Positions 47,662 through 59,369 of a stretch of 64,000 nt of DNA are shown piece after piece. Source of the stretch: Mauremys mutica (lineage: Eukaryota; Chordata; Testudines; Geoemydidae). Below the pieces are notes generated by a model. The model was not told the DNA's origin and made no database searches. It saw only the letters and a list, made by a program, of their open reading frames with translations. How positions within the stretch are numbered: position 1 is the stretch's first letter; each line of letters opens with the position of its first letter. Where the stretch lies: assembly GCF_020497125.1 (NCBI RefSeq), contig NC_059075.1:64437321-64501320 (forward strand). Reading direction: 5' to 3'. Made by a program: the position numbers and the translations under genes.

Positions 47662-47879
47662 GTACTTTCTTCTCTCTCCTCCTCCCGCCCTGTCCCTCCC
47701 TGCTGTGCAACCAAACTCAGCATAGGGGCAAGTACATGCACCTCTACTGCAGAGGAGGGAGGGAGGAAGGCGGGCGCATCGCAACAGCTGTCATCCCTAC
47801 CATCCTATCCTAACTCTCAGCCTCTACAGTTTGAGCCAATCAGGAAGGCGAAGGGAGGTAGGGCGTTCCAAACGCTAGA

Positions 47880-48520
47880 GTGAATAAAATACTGAGGGTG
47901 GGGTGGGGTCGAGATCTTGACGGACATATGTTTTTCCCAATCACAGTCAGGATTTGCGGTGCTGCAGGCCAATGGGATGTAAGGATGGGCGCGGAGGGCA
48001 ATGGGGCGGGACTGGTTGTTGGGGGCGGCCGCGCTGCTTGGTGGCGACCGGCGGCCGAGGCGGCGCGGAAGGGAGGCGGCTCCGGGCGGCAGGTGAGAGC
48101 GGCAGGGCCGGAGGGACTGGGAGGGGCCGGTGGGCTCGGGGTGGGGAACGGACCCCAGAGCCGGGAGGGTGAGACGGGGGCGCCGAGGGAGGCCCCGAGC
48201 CCCGGGAAGGGGCAGGGGTGCCCCGGGGACCGGGAGCTCAGGGCCGGACTCCGAGGCGGGTTGGCCAGAGTCGCTGGGGGAGGTGAGGGCCTGAGCTCCC
48301 GAGGGAGAGCGGCGGGGTTGGCTTGAGAAGCCGGGGGGCCCATAGGGTTGCGCTCCAGCGCAGGGGGCGAAGCGCCTGATCCTCGGGGTGGGGGTGAGCT
48401 TGAGGAAAGGGGGGGGTCGAAGAGGGAGGGAACGAGAGTCCTGGGGGAGAAGAGGGGCCTTGAGCCCCCTGGAGATAGGGAGGAAGTGGAGGGGGGTGGG
48501 AGGGCAGCCGCAGTCGCCGG
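47880..48520 (+). promoter_or_regulatory. CpG island promoter, probably NUMB
   Basis: Very CpG-rich, with CCAAT boxes at 47937-47941 and 47969-47973, a GC box GGGGCGGG at 48003-48010, and no TATA box. NUMB is assigned only by synteny: as I recall, NUMB is the next gene downstream of HEATR4, transcribed in the same direction. Confidence 0.75.
47975..48092 (+). other. NUMB: Probable 5' non-coding exon 1 (NUMB)
   Basis: A GC-rich exon ends at a strong donor, GGCGGCAG/GTGAGAGC (48092/48093). The transcription start is only estimated from the CCAAT and GC boxes. NUMB, an endocytic adaptor that antagonises Notch, has a non-coding first exon and long first introns, which fits the absence of NUMB coding exons in the remaining 16 kb. 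The name is inference by position. Confidence 0.5.
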
Positions 48521-50096
48521 TCCCCAGGCACCAAACCCATCATCTTATTTAGAAAAGTTACCCCGTTGGGAGTGTTTCAACTTCCTGATTCACTCTCCTA
48601 GGGTTGCCTGGCACTTGGCTTTCTTTTAGGCCCTGAGTTCTGCCCATCTCTAGGCTTTGTGAGGGGGGGCTTTCCAGCAAGATTACCCAGGGGGGCGCCT
48701 CTTAGGGTTTGTGCTTATTATGCCCTGCACTCACAGTGTGTGGTGTTTGTGTGAAATGTTCCTGTATTCTGAGTTTTAGGACTTGGGACTCTGGAGGTCT
48801 AGGGTAGGGGGGAGAGAAAAGGCAAGTAACTTGGTTGTGCTTGAATTTAGATGAATACGTTGTTTTTGGTTTGGGTTTTTTTTACTCTCTCTCCCCTTTC
48901 CTCTTACTGCGGTTGTGGTTGTAAGAAGTGAGGTTGGAATATGCTTTGATAAATCTGAGATTAAAATCTTTTAAACACTTATGGTGAGAGGGATACAAAA
49001 ATATTGGTGGGTGAGATAATGTAAAACTGACTAGATTTCAAAATGTGTGTCCCCCTGTAAGGGAGAGCATTGCTGTTGACTTGACCATTAACTCTTTTCT
49101 GCCACCTGTTTGTATGCAAGTAATAAATAGGCTGCAAGATACCCTGTACTTGATTCTGCACTATTTTTATTTTTCATGCAAAATGCAACAGAAATTGAGG
49201 TACAAAGTGCATAATATTTGTGATTTCTGTAAGTACTCTATATTGAAATGAACACCATTTCCTGATGTAACTTCTTTGATTATTAACCAGTTAGCTACTG
49301 GAAACTGTGTCAAGGCTTAAATGCAGCTTCTGTTTCAAGGAATTAATTAGTTTTATCGTGGTATTAATGAAAGTGAACAGTCTTGAAGAATGAAAGGATA
49401 TGTCTCCCTAGCTACAGTTAACATGTCTTGCAGCTGCTGTCATCTAAAACTCTGCTAATCCTCAAGATTTATGTAACCTGCTCATTAATGTTTTATGAAA
49501 ACTGTAAGGGAGCTTCTGGTTATATTTCTTCTGTTTAATGTGTGCATTGTCATGTTTTCCAAGGTTAATTTCAGTGTCTCTAATTCAGGAATCTAGTGTA
49601 GCAAATCTGTCATTTAACTATCTGATTATAACAAATGGTTGCTTAAATGTTTTGTGGTCTTCCTGCTTTTACCTGTGTCATCAGCACAGAGACAGTTATA
49701 ATGGGAAACAAGTTCATACAGTCCAGCTACAATATTATTCTGGGTATTGCTTGTAGCATAAAATGTAAACTTAAATGGGTTAACCGACTTACCAGAGAAA
49801 AGCAGCACTTTGTTACTTTTCCCACTCAATATAGGTTATCCATCCCTTCATTTATTGGCCATTCTTTGTGGAAACTCTCAAAAAAGCATTTGAATGCTAT
49901 CAAATCATGTGAACAAAATTTAAACATAAGTTGAATTAGGAGTGTGAGATCAATCATCCTTGCTGATTATCCTTAAACAGTTTTGCTTATCTCCTCCTAT
50001 AATGAACTTCATTAATCTATAACTGAATAAAATAGTGGCTTTAGGCATCAGTGAAACCTCTGATTTGCAGAGCAATGCTGTAACAAAACTCAAAGA
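48521..50096 (+). other. Presumed NUMB intron 1, no feature seen
   Basis: AT-rich after the CpG island; no repeat ends or exon-like stretches recognised. Confidence 0.4.
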
Positions 50097-50230
50097 TCAT
50101 AGAATCTCAGGGTTGGAAGGGACCTCAGGAGGTCATCTAGTTCAACCCCCTGCTCAAAGCAGGACAAATCCCCATTTTTGTTGTTTTTTTAATCCCAGTT
50201 CCCTAAATGGCCCCCTCAAAGATTGAACTC
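50097..50230 (-). mobile_element. CR1 LINE 3' end, short
   Basis: TCATAGAATCTCAGGGTTGG, then GGGACCTCAGGAGGTCATCT and CCCCTGCTCAAAGCAGGA, the CR1 3' terminus in reverse orientation. Confidence 0.8.
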
Positions 50231-50309
50231 ACAATTTAAACCTGTTCATATTGTCAGTTCCTGCACAAAATACATTTTTTCATATTGAGTTTTATTTCCT
50301 GAATTCTTA

Positions 50310-51221
50310 GGCCTGGTCTATGCCTAAAACTTAAGTCGACCTAGCTATATTGCTCAGGATTGTGTGATGCAGTTAGGTTGACTTAACCCTCGGTGTTGGC
50401 ATTTGTCTATACTGCGGCTGGGAGCATGCCTCCTAGTCTGGGTAGAAAGACATTTGCTAGCTCTGTTTGCTATTTTTAGCACTCTAGCTCAGTGTGGACA
50501 TGGTGGCAGAGACAAGCCATGAGCTTGCTCTGCTTGAGCTAGTGCTCTAAAAATAGCTTTGTGGATGTTGCCTGCAAGATCTAGGTAGCCACCTGATTAC
50601 AGACTCCAGGGGGTTGTGTGCTCTTGTACTCTGTTCACTAGCATGTGTTGCAATGCCCATGCTTTTTTTAGCATGTTAGCTTGACCTTTATACTATTTTT
50701 CTTTCCCATCTCTTTTCAAGTTAAATGTGAAAAATGGTGCATCTAAGCTAGAAAGTGTGTAGTCCTGTTTGCTGTTTACCTTATTACTAGAATTCAGATA
50801 TCTTTTTGCCACTATGTCTCAAAAAGGTTTTCATGATACTATGGTAACAGTTGCCAACCCCAGGCATTCAAAAATCACATCTGGTCCCTAAAAAAAACCT
50901 TAAGATTGAAATGGCAAATGTTGATATGCCTTCTGGTTTCTGAGCCTTTGGGATTCACTTAAGTTGTGTTTTCAGGCTCTTCTCTACAGTTATGAGGGCT
51001 AGAATTTTTTTTAACAAAAGCTGAAATTCTTGTATAATCACTTGCATTGTGGAGTTAGGGCCTTAAAAACACTCAGTATTCTGAGTCTTGTGATTAAAAC
51101 TACAGAATTGGCAACACTGTGATGGTAAGATCTCTTGAATCTTGCATACAGTTGTTCTCATTCCATTTCCAGCACTGATGCAGTACTGGAAAACCAGTAC
51201 TTTCCTAATGTAGACAAAGCC
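50310..51221. mobile_element. Possible Harbinger-like element (912 bp)
   Basis: Ends GGCCTGGTCTA and TAGACAAAGCC (9 of 11 inverted), with TTA on both sides (50307-50309 and 51222-51224). The long interior has no gene and may include a second insertion. Confidence 0.4.
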
Positions 51222-51224
51222 TTA

Positions 51225-52204
51225 ATGTAGTCTTCTGCCTTTTTGAAATAGTAGGTTTGCAGAACGTCTGAAGTTCATTTTCAGTCTTCTGTGAAAATCC
51301 GGTCTGTTGAAAAAGGACTCAAGTAAAGTATTTTGAACTATCCCTTTAAATCTGGTAAGTTGTCTTTGGGCACAACCTTTGGTCCAGGCAGGTAACAGCC
51401 ATGTCCATGCTAGGGGACAAAAAAGTATTTGTGTTAGCTTGTGTAGGTAAATTCTAGGGTTTACCTTGACATTCTAACATTAAAACTATAACTGCTTTGT
51501 CTGCTAGGATCTTAATGTTTGGTGAAGACAAGACCAGTATGTTTGGTCAAACTAATTCCACAGTGCATCGGGGACCACTTTAGGGCTGAAACTTGTTGCA
51601 GTAGAGACAGCAGATGTTAATTAGAAAAGATTTTTCTTCCAGTTTTAACTTCTGACTTTTGCTTTGATTTTCTGCATGAGACACAGCCCTATTTACTTTA
51701 ATTGATTCAGAGTTTGTTCTGATAAGTTACTAACACTTGTGAGGTTTCTAGGGGTCATCTGGCATTTCATGGAATCTGGAGAAGCTTGTAACTTTACAGG
51801 ACTTGCACAGCATACTCTCTGATGTACTCCCTGTTTAGCAGACCTTTAAGTCCATGAAAACATGAGTTAGCTGTCAACAATCTGGGAAAAGCTTTGCATC
51901 TTTATTTTTTGTATTCATGTGCTGGTCAGCCTTTATCCTTAATATGTAACAGACTGAGGAGTTACCTCGTCTGCATGAAGCTGATTCTGGGCAGTGACTT
52001 ATGTCCACTCCCTCAGGCCCATTGTTTTGGAGCATTGTGATTAAAAAATGTCTGAGGAAGCAGTTTCTGTAGTGGAGGACAAATGCTCTGTACACCAACA
52101 ACTGATTGGGGTTGCAAATGCCACAGTCTAAATTCTCTTGTTGAAGGTATGGAGCCAAGCAATTGTCTTCCCTGGGGCTCTAGAGAGGAAACAAACCTTA
52201 GTTA
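51225..52204 (+). other. Presumed NUMB intron 1, no feature seen
   Basis: No repeat ends or supported exons. The minus-strand frame at 51874-52158 has no splice or start support. Confidence 0.4.
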
Positions 52205-52212
52205 TTCTAGAG

Positions 52213-52624
52213 CAGTGGTTCTCAATCAGGGGTATGCATACCCCTGGGATTATGCAGAGGTCTTCCAGGGGGTACATCAACTCATCTAGATATTTGCCCA
52301 CTTTTACAACAGGCTAGATAAAAAGCACTAGCAAAATCAGTACATATTAAAATTCCATACAGACAGTGACTTGTGTATGCTGCTCTATATACTATACACT
52401 GAAATGGAAGTATAATATTTATATTCCAATTGATTTATTTTATAATTATATGGTAAAAATAAGAAAGTAAGCAATTTTTCAGTAATAGTGTGCTGTGGCA
52501 CTTTTGTATTTTTATGTCTGATTTTGTAAGCAAGTGGTTTTTAAGTGAGGTGAAACTTGGGGTATGCAAGACAAATCAGCCTCCTGAAAGGGGTACAATA
52601 GTCTGGGAAGTTTGAGAGTCACTG
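52213..52624. mobile_element. Non-autonomous hAT element (412 bp)
   Basis: Begins CAGTGGTTCTCAATCAG and ends TTTGAGAGTCACTG, with a perfect 8 bp duplication TTCTAGAG (52205-52212 and 52625-52632). Confidence 0.92.
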
Positions 52625-53369
52625 TTCTAGAGTATTAAAACTAGGGCATTGCTGGAAAACTCTTTTGGATCTGACTTCAAGGTCAAATTCACCAGTCTTC
52701 AGATTACCAGGTGAAATCTAAGTAATTTCAAATCTTAGCCTAAAAGTTTATCTGCAAAAAGATATAAAACAGCTCAGAATTGTTCCTGGATAGCATACCT
52801 TTCCTTGAAGAATTAAAGTGGGGATGTTTGGTGTGTTGGTTCCTAAACACAGCCCTTCTCTGTTCACTAATCTGTGTTGGTCTGTATGCCAAAAGAATCT
52901 ATTAAACTGGCTGTTTTTGTATAATATGCAATTATCTTGGGCTTCTGTGCCAGCTGCAGATCTAGAAACCACAAACGACATCAGGCAGAAATTCTATATT
53001 GATGGACTGGGCCAGAAGCAATTTCTAGCACATCAGCTAATTATGACCTCAACGCAACCACTTTTCCTAGTCAAAACAAACTAAGAGTAGATTGAGGGTA
53101 GGCGGAGAGAAATGATGCTTTTAAAAAAAAATAAAATAAAAAATTAAACAGTCTTAAAGGTGTTAAATTGTTAATCAAGTTAGCCTTGGTTCCATGCTAG
53201 GTATATAACTCTTAAAAATTCCATTTCCCCATATCCACACAGACCCTGAGAGGTTTTGACTTCCAAAGGCTACATGCCAAGTCAAGAGCAGAGAGAGGTC
53301 TGGAACCCAGCTTTTCTCATTCCCTGTGCCTAATCAGTGATACTGCCTGTTTACACTTGAAAACAAAGG

Positions 53370-53716
53370 AGTGGTTTTCAAGTTTTTTTTGTTTTTTTTG
53401 TTTGTGGACCCCTAAAATTTTTGAATGGTGGTGTGGACCCCTTTGGAAATCTTAGACATAGTCTAGCTACAGAGGCACAGCTGCAGTGCTTCAGAGTACG
53501 CATTACCTATGCCAATGGAAGAGGTTCTCCTCCTGGCGCAGGTAATCAATCTCCCTGAGATGCGGTAGCTAGGTCAGTGGAAGAATTCTTCCATTGACCT
53601 AGCACCGTTTACACTAACGGGTTACATCAGCTTAATTACGTCACTTGGGTGTGGTTTTTTTGTGCTCCTAAGTGATATAGCAGGATCAACTTAACTTTTT
53701 AGTGTAGGCCAGGCCT
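53370..53716. mobile_element. hAT fragment next to a Harbinger-like MITE
   Basis: GTGGTTTTCAAG with GTGGACCCCTAAAATTTTTG (53370-53450) resembles a hAT end. From 53455, TAGACATAGTCTAGCTAC to AGTGTAGGCCAGGCC forms a MITE with an inner hairpin around ATTCTTCCATTGACCTAGC. Boundaries are approximate. Confidence 0.45.
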
Positions 53717-53719
53717 GAG

Positions 53720-56387
53720 TCTTTCCAGTAACAGTTGACAACTTGTAGCTCTGGCTAATCTAGATGCTAAGTGAATTTCTTTAGGAGGAGTTTTCCTGAG
53801 ATCAGAGGGAAGATAGCCTGTCTGCAAAGGCATTCTTCCATCCATTTCAGAAGTAAAATTTTGTGTAGAGGCTTAAGAAATTCCTCTCTTCCCACTACAA
53901 AGGAATGATACAAAATTGCCTCTTGTTGCACAACTGATGAGTTGGTTCTGTTTTTGTTAAAAGCTGCAATAGAAACATGAGCTCAAGGGTACTTTCATGT
54001 TTTACTTCTGTACCTATTTAATTCATGATAGTATTAACTTACTTTTTCCTCAAGATCTTTTAAAAAAAAAAAGTCCCTCGTAGTTGTTTAGCTGTATAGT
54101 TTTTTAACTTTTGTTTTGGACTTTTCTGATATTTGAGCTTACTATCATTAGAATATGTAGGTGAAGCATGTGGCTTGCCAAGTAAGAAACAACTTACTCA
54201 GATCAGGTTGCTATTGACTTTTTGCTACACTCCTTCCCCCTTCACTTTTGCTCCTCAGAAAGAGCTTGAACTAAGTTCTGTGGAAAATCACTAAATAAAG
54301 TGATTCTTTTTCCTCATGCAAACATGGTTGGTATGTATTTGACTTGTACTGACTTCTGTGGTTTTGTGGCTGTAGGGTTCAGTATTTCTCAAGTAAGGTA
54401 TTTTTTGGGAGGGGAGGAGGTTGCGTTTGTGGTTTGCTCACTTTTCTTAACTTTGATTTAAAATCCTTTTGAATCACTTCGATGGGCAATATCCTTGGTG
54501 TGTTGTTATATGAGGGTAGATGTGTAGGTTTCCTTTTGCAGAATTGCCATGTTTCATGGCTAACTTGTAAGTCTGCTTTAGAAGACATTCTGTTCTCTTA
54601 TCTATTTTTCATTTGTGAGAAGATGTGACAAATGACTTTACTAAACATCAGTAAGTATGTTGTAGAAGTAAGTACTTTAGAGATAATTTATTTTGTTTGT
54701 ATAGTATGGGAGTATGACTAGTATTTTAGGTTAGAATTCTGTTCATGTTTCTTGTTTCAAAAGATGTGTACAGAAACTTGCATCTGTGTTTTATGTAGGT
54801 AACCATCTGACACACCCAAGGATGAGTTTAGAGACCAAAAATGAACACACATTTGAATTCCATATGGTTCTGTAGTTAGTTGTCTGATGACTTATGAGCT
54901 GTGTTTGAGTTTAAGCCTCAGTATATGATCAGAATGTACATATTAGGATCATAAATACCACTATTTGAAGGAAGTCAGTGACTGCAGCATTTCCTTTTGC
55001 TGCTGTTATTCTAGCAAATGTTTAAGTACTGGATTTTTTTGTTTAAATTATTTGTTAGAATTATTTTTTCCTACTGTACAGGTAGTTGCTTTAGTTTGTT
55101 TACATGCTGTCATTGTACCTTTTCATAAACCGGCATCTTCAGAAACAATTATTTGTCCTGTGAACTCCAACTGTAATTAGATCACTCTTACTTCATTCAC
55201 TTAAACTGTTTTTTATATTTGTAACAACTTATTTATTTAGAAGCTTTTAACAGGCAAATCACTGCCAAGTAAATGTCAACCAAAGCCTTTTTTTTTTTAA
55301 GCGAAACATTGTGCAGTAATATACCATCATCCAATCTTTCTGCTTAACATGATGGTGTTATATTACAGCATGCTATCCAGGGCACATTTCTGTTAATTTT
55401 ATAAAGTTGAGTGAAACTACTGACTGCTCATATTTACTAAACCAGGTGTGTCTATCAATATTTAAAAAATAGACAGGTATACTGGTTTTTTAGGTGAATG
55501 TACTTTGAGTACTGTATAAATAATAATTCTTTTCTTGGGGGTACCCACTTCCACTAGGAAGCTCCAGGAAGATTACCAAAGGATGCTTTGTTGTGATATC
55601 CCACAGTCTGTGATCTCTGGTACAAATCACATCAGTACTCTGGTTATGTCCACTATATATGCATAAAATCATCTTTTGCCAGAGTTTCTTCAGCATTTAT
55701 TCCCATACCTCTTGGAGTAATTTGTCTATCCAAACCACTTCCTACATTGTCATTCCTATGGAAATCTTTTTGTTAGGAAAGTTGTCTGTAAAGATGGATA
55801 TAAATTAGTTGTGTTTTGTGTTGTAGTCATCACTTTAATAAAAGTTAACTTTAATACATAAAAGAACTTTCCTAGAGAAGTTGAGAAACATAGTGCCTAA
55901 CTTGAAGGTACTGGTACCATGAGAGAGTGGGCCAGTTAAAGTTAGTTTTGCTATCTAAATAAGTTAGAAAAGTTTCTCCGAACAGGTGGCCAACTGTATG
56001 TATTCCAAGGCTCTCCCAGGCCTTAACATTCTGATTTTTATTTCTGTATGCTTATGGGTTTATCTTAGTGGAACTATGATCATCATAATAAAAACTTGTT
56101 GCATTCAGGTAAACATCCTGAATAATCATCTCTAACAGGCCTAATTTTCTTCATCACTTTCATACTTGATCAGATCAAGTACTCTCCCGGTCTGTATACA
56201 CTTTGGTGTTTGTTAAAACTGAAATTGGAACCTACAATGTGTAATTGGTAAATACAGACAATATTATAAAGGAAAACTGGAATAACTGAGTACAGCATAG
56301 CAGCTCTAGATTAAATATATTGCTAGAATTGAGTATGTATGAGGCCAGACTCTGCCATGGGGCCTAAAGGCCCAAAGTCAGATCAAT
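53720..56387 (+). other. Presumed NUMB intron 1, no feature seen
   Basis: AT-rich; no recognised repeat ends, no exon with both splice sites and an open frame. Confidence 0.4.
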
Positions 56388-56395
56388 GTGTAAAT

Positions 56396-56618
56396 CAGTG
56401 GTTCTCAAGCTTTTGTACTGGTGACCCTTTTCACAGAGCAAGCCTCTGAGTGCAACCCCCCCAATAAATTAAAAACACTTTTTTTTTCTATATTTAACAC
56501 CATAATAAATGCTGGAGGCAAAGCGGGATTTGAGGTGGAAGCTGACAGCTTGCGACTCCCCCATGTGATAAACTCGCAACTCCCTGAGGGGTCCCGACCC
56601 CCAGTTTGAGAACCGCTG
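56396..56618. mobile_element. Non-autonomous hAT element (223 bp)
   Basis: Ends CAGTGGTTCTCAAGC and GTTTGAGAACCGCTG; flanks GTGTAAAT (56388-56395) and TTGTAAAT (56619-56626) match at 7 of 8 bases. It is related at the ends to the 52213 element. Confidence 0.88.
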
Positions 56619-56869
56619 TTGTAAATAGTCTATATTGAATGGGTTAATGGGAAGTTTAGACTATTCCTAGTTAAACTGAGGTACCAGTGTAAACCCACCT
56701 AAAATATAAGACATATCTTGCACATATACATGTTAGATCATAGGCAAAGTAGTGCATCATGAGAATTCTTCAGTTTTTCTCTTTGCATTTGAGCAGCCTT
56801 ACCACTTCACCATGGATCCAGTTGTAGTAAAGAAAACTCCAGAGGTTGTCTGTGGGTTATGGTGTCCAG

Positions 56870-57972
56870 GTAATGAAAGGTCACTAGAATTTCTTTCAGT
56901 ACCAAGACTCAAAATTACCCAAGGCAGTCCAAGGAAAAATATCTATGCAAAGTGAAAGATTGTAAGATTAATTTGGTAGAAATTTATTTTAGGTGAAATG
57001 GTGGATTTAAAAAAAAAAAAAAGATATTTAAATTGTAAACTCTCTCAGGTAGGGAATGTGTCTATCTGCTGTATAAATGCATAATGCAACAGAGATAATT
57101 TTAAATTTAAAAATGCAAAGTCTGATTCTCAGAAATGACACTTGCTGTTTGAAAACTATTTTTTGTTAAAGTTATTGACATGGGCGTGATTGAACTTCAT
57201 GACAGTGTCCTCACATGACTGCACACTGTCGGAAGCAGAAAATTAAATTAAAATACATTAATTATATTAAAATACTGCTTGTATTCCACTACTCTGTGGA
57301 TAACTGAATCTTGCTTCTGTGGATATGACACTTGCATGCAAGAGAAAAGGTTTTCAAAGTAATCAAGATCCAGACAGACAAGACACTAATGGCTTGTCTA
57401 CACTAGTGTACTTCGCTCATGCTGAAAAATTTAGTATAGTTTATATCTGCCTTTAATATGTTTAAAATGCCATGTTTTTTAAAAGTAGGAGACAGTGCAA
57501 TAAATATGATTTCAAAGAAAGCAGTATTTTTGTGTTTGGTTCAGATAAATCAAACTGAGTCTGTTCTATGTAAATGATAAATTAAAGTGCTGATCTATCA
57601 GAACTGTTTTGGTGCTGTAGAGCTCAGTCCTACCCACTTTCTTCCTAGACCCTCTGTGTCTGTGATGCCATCACTATAATATCTGAATACCTCACAAATA
57701 CTAACCAATATAGCCACCCAAAATCCATGTAAACTAAGTGTTCTCAGTTTTACAGATGGTTAAGATGTGTGCACAGAGGTTAAGAGACATGGCCAAGGTT
57801 ATAGTCTTCAATAGAACCAGAGACTGAACCTTGATCTCTTGAGTGTTTGCCTTAACCATGAGACCACTTTTTGTCTCCTGGTTGGTCTCGCTATGGATTG
57901 AATTACAAAAGTATAATTTCTGTGTCTCTGAAAGAGATGAGAATGTTACTTTACATATGAGGGAAGGAAGAT
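56870..57972 (+). other. Presumed NUMB intron 1, one old repeat
   Basis: A MIR-like fragment at about 57690-57870 (CAGTTTTACAGATGGTTAAG, CAGAGGTTAAGAGACATGGC). An A run at 57009-57022. Nothing else recognised. Confidence 0.4.
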
Positions 57973-58166
57973 GGGGGAGGGATAGCTCAGTGGTTTGAGC
58001 ATTGGCCTGCTAAACCCATGGTTGTGAGTTCAATCCTTGAGGGGGCCACTTAGGGATCTGGGCAAAACCAGTACTTGGTCCTGCTAGTGAAGGCAGGGGG
58101 CTGGACTTGATGACCTTTTGGGGTCCCTTCCAGTTCTATGAGATAGGTATATCTCCATATATTATA
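57973..58166 (+). mobile_element. tRNA-derived SINE of the turtle Pol III/SINE type
   Basis: A box region TAGCTCAGTGG at 57983-57993 and B box region GTTCAATCC at 58028-58036 in tRNA-like spacing, then the SINE body GGACTTGATGACCTTTTGGG and tail TAGGTATATCTCCATATAT. Flanks TGAGGGAAGG and TGAGGGAAAGG may be the target duplication. This family is known from hidden-necked turtles, the best taxonomic clue in the window. It is not a functional tRNA gene. Confidence 0.85.
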
Positions 58167-58245
58167 AACCAAGAGGTGAGGGAAAGGGAGGGAGTTTCTA
58201 AATTGCAGAGAGCTATTTGGGTCTGTTTGTGTCTCCTACTCACAG

Positions 58246-58347
58246 GAATTTGAATCATCAGGTGAGACAATCTCAGAAACTTGTGCCTGTGCTTTGCGCT
58301 TCCTGCAGTTTACAAACCTGTCTGAGCCACTCAAGTCCACGGAAGAG
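58246..58347 (+). CDS. Candidate internal coding exon, unknown gene
   Basis: A strong acceptor (TTTGTGTCTCCTACTCACAG) and donor (GAAGAG/GTAGGA) enclose 102 nt, open in phase 0 for all 34 codons: EFESSGETISETCACALRFL, then QFTNLSEPLKSTEE. It matches the phase of the candidate exon at 47518-47661, so the two would join in frame. I do not recognise the protein. It could also be a non-coding NUMB leader exon or chance; a shorter exon starting at 58309 is possible. Confidence 0.35.
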
Positions 58348-58517
58348 GTAGGAAACTCTTGATCTGTAACTTATTAGATGTAGCCCTACTTCCACCTTTG
58401 CTTAGCCTCATTAAATGTGTTGAGTATTTCATGGGTTCTAGACCTACCTCATTTGACCTGGTTATTGTTATCTTTGTCTTAGCTCTGTGGAAAGGAATAT
58501 AGAATCCTGGTTACTAC

Positions 58518-58688
58518 TAGGGATGTAAATGTTTAAAAAGTTAACCGTTTTAACAATTACAAAATATTTTGTTTAAACGGTTAACTGATTAAAGGCCAGC
58601 TGGAGCTGCTCCGGCCAGCTGGGGGTTAACGATAAAGGCAGGTTAACCAGTAAGATTAATGCTTACCGTTTAAAATTTTACATCCCTA
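58518..58688. mobile_element. hAT-type MITE (171 bp)
   Basis: Ends TAGGGATGTAAATG and TTTTACATCCCTA with a perfect 8 bp duplication GTTACTAC (58510-58517 and 58689-58696). The interior has GGTTAAC-type palindromes. Confidence 0.9.
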
Positions 58689-59369
58689 GTTACTACATGG
58701 CTTCATAGTCTGAGTCAAAATGGTCAAAGGAAGCCTTTGGTTTAGGAGAATGGCAAAGCTCTGAATATCTTTTTAGGACCTCTCCCAGAAAAACAGCACT
58801 GTACAAAAGGATCACTACACTTACAGGGGTCTTCCAATAACCTATCTAAAGGCCAGGCCTGTAACTTTTTAACAGTCTGGAATTTTCTAGTTTTTTTCAC
58901 TTCTGGAGAATATGCACCTGAAGCATCTTTTCTTCTGTCTTGGAAGCTGATGGAATCACCTGTTAAAGGGGTCTCTGGAACATGACTTTTGTATAGTGAA
59001 TACAGATACCAGTCTGTCGTGGGGATGTCTAATTCTACAAGGGAAAAAATTCGTTTGGAGAAAAGGATGTACATAAGTTAATCAGAATTGGGGGATGAGA
59101 GGGGAGATGCTTTAGCCTTAAGAGTCCTTGGTAGAATAGACAGTACTTTAGTTTCCCTGTCTGAACAAAAGTGAGTTACCCAGCCTATTCTACAGAGCTG
59201 GATCAATTTTCTTTCTCTCAGAGAAAATTATGAAGACTAACAATTGTGCAGGTGTAACAGTGACCGTATGATCTTCTACTGCTTGAACTGAAAGGACCAG
59301 GCCTATTCGTTCAAAGGTGGTAAAGACTGGCAAAGGTGGCAACGCTCTAATATGGTCTAGTCACTAGAG

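Noticed and set aside
47840..48629. Frames of 90-167 codons on both strands in the CpG island
   Set aside because: Proline/alanine- and glycine-rich translations typical of CpG-island DNA; no conserved domain, and both strands are equally open.
57973..58060. Possible tRNA gene
   Set aside because: A and B box-like motifs belong to a SINE with a SINE body and tail; the cloverleaf is not intact.
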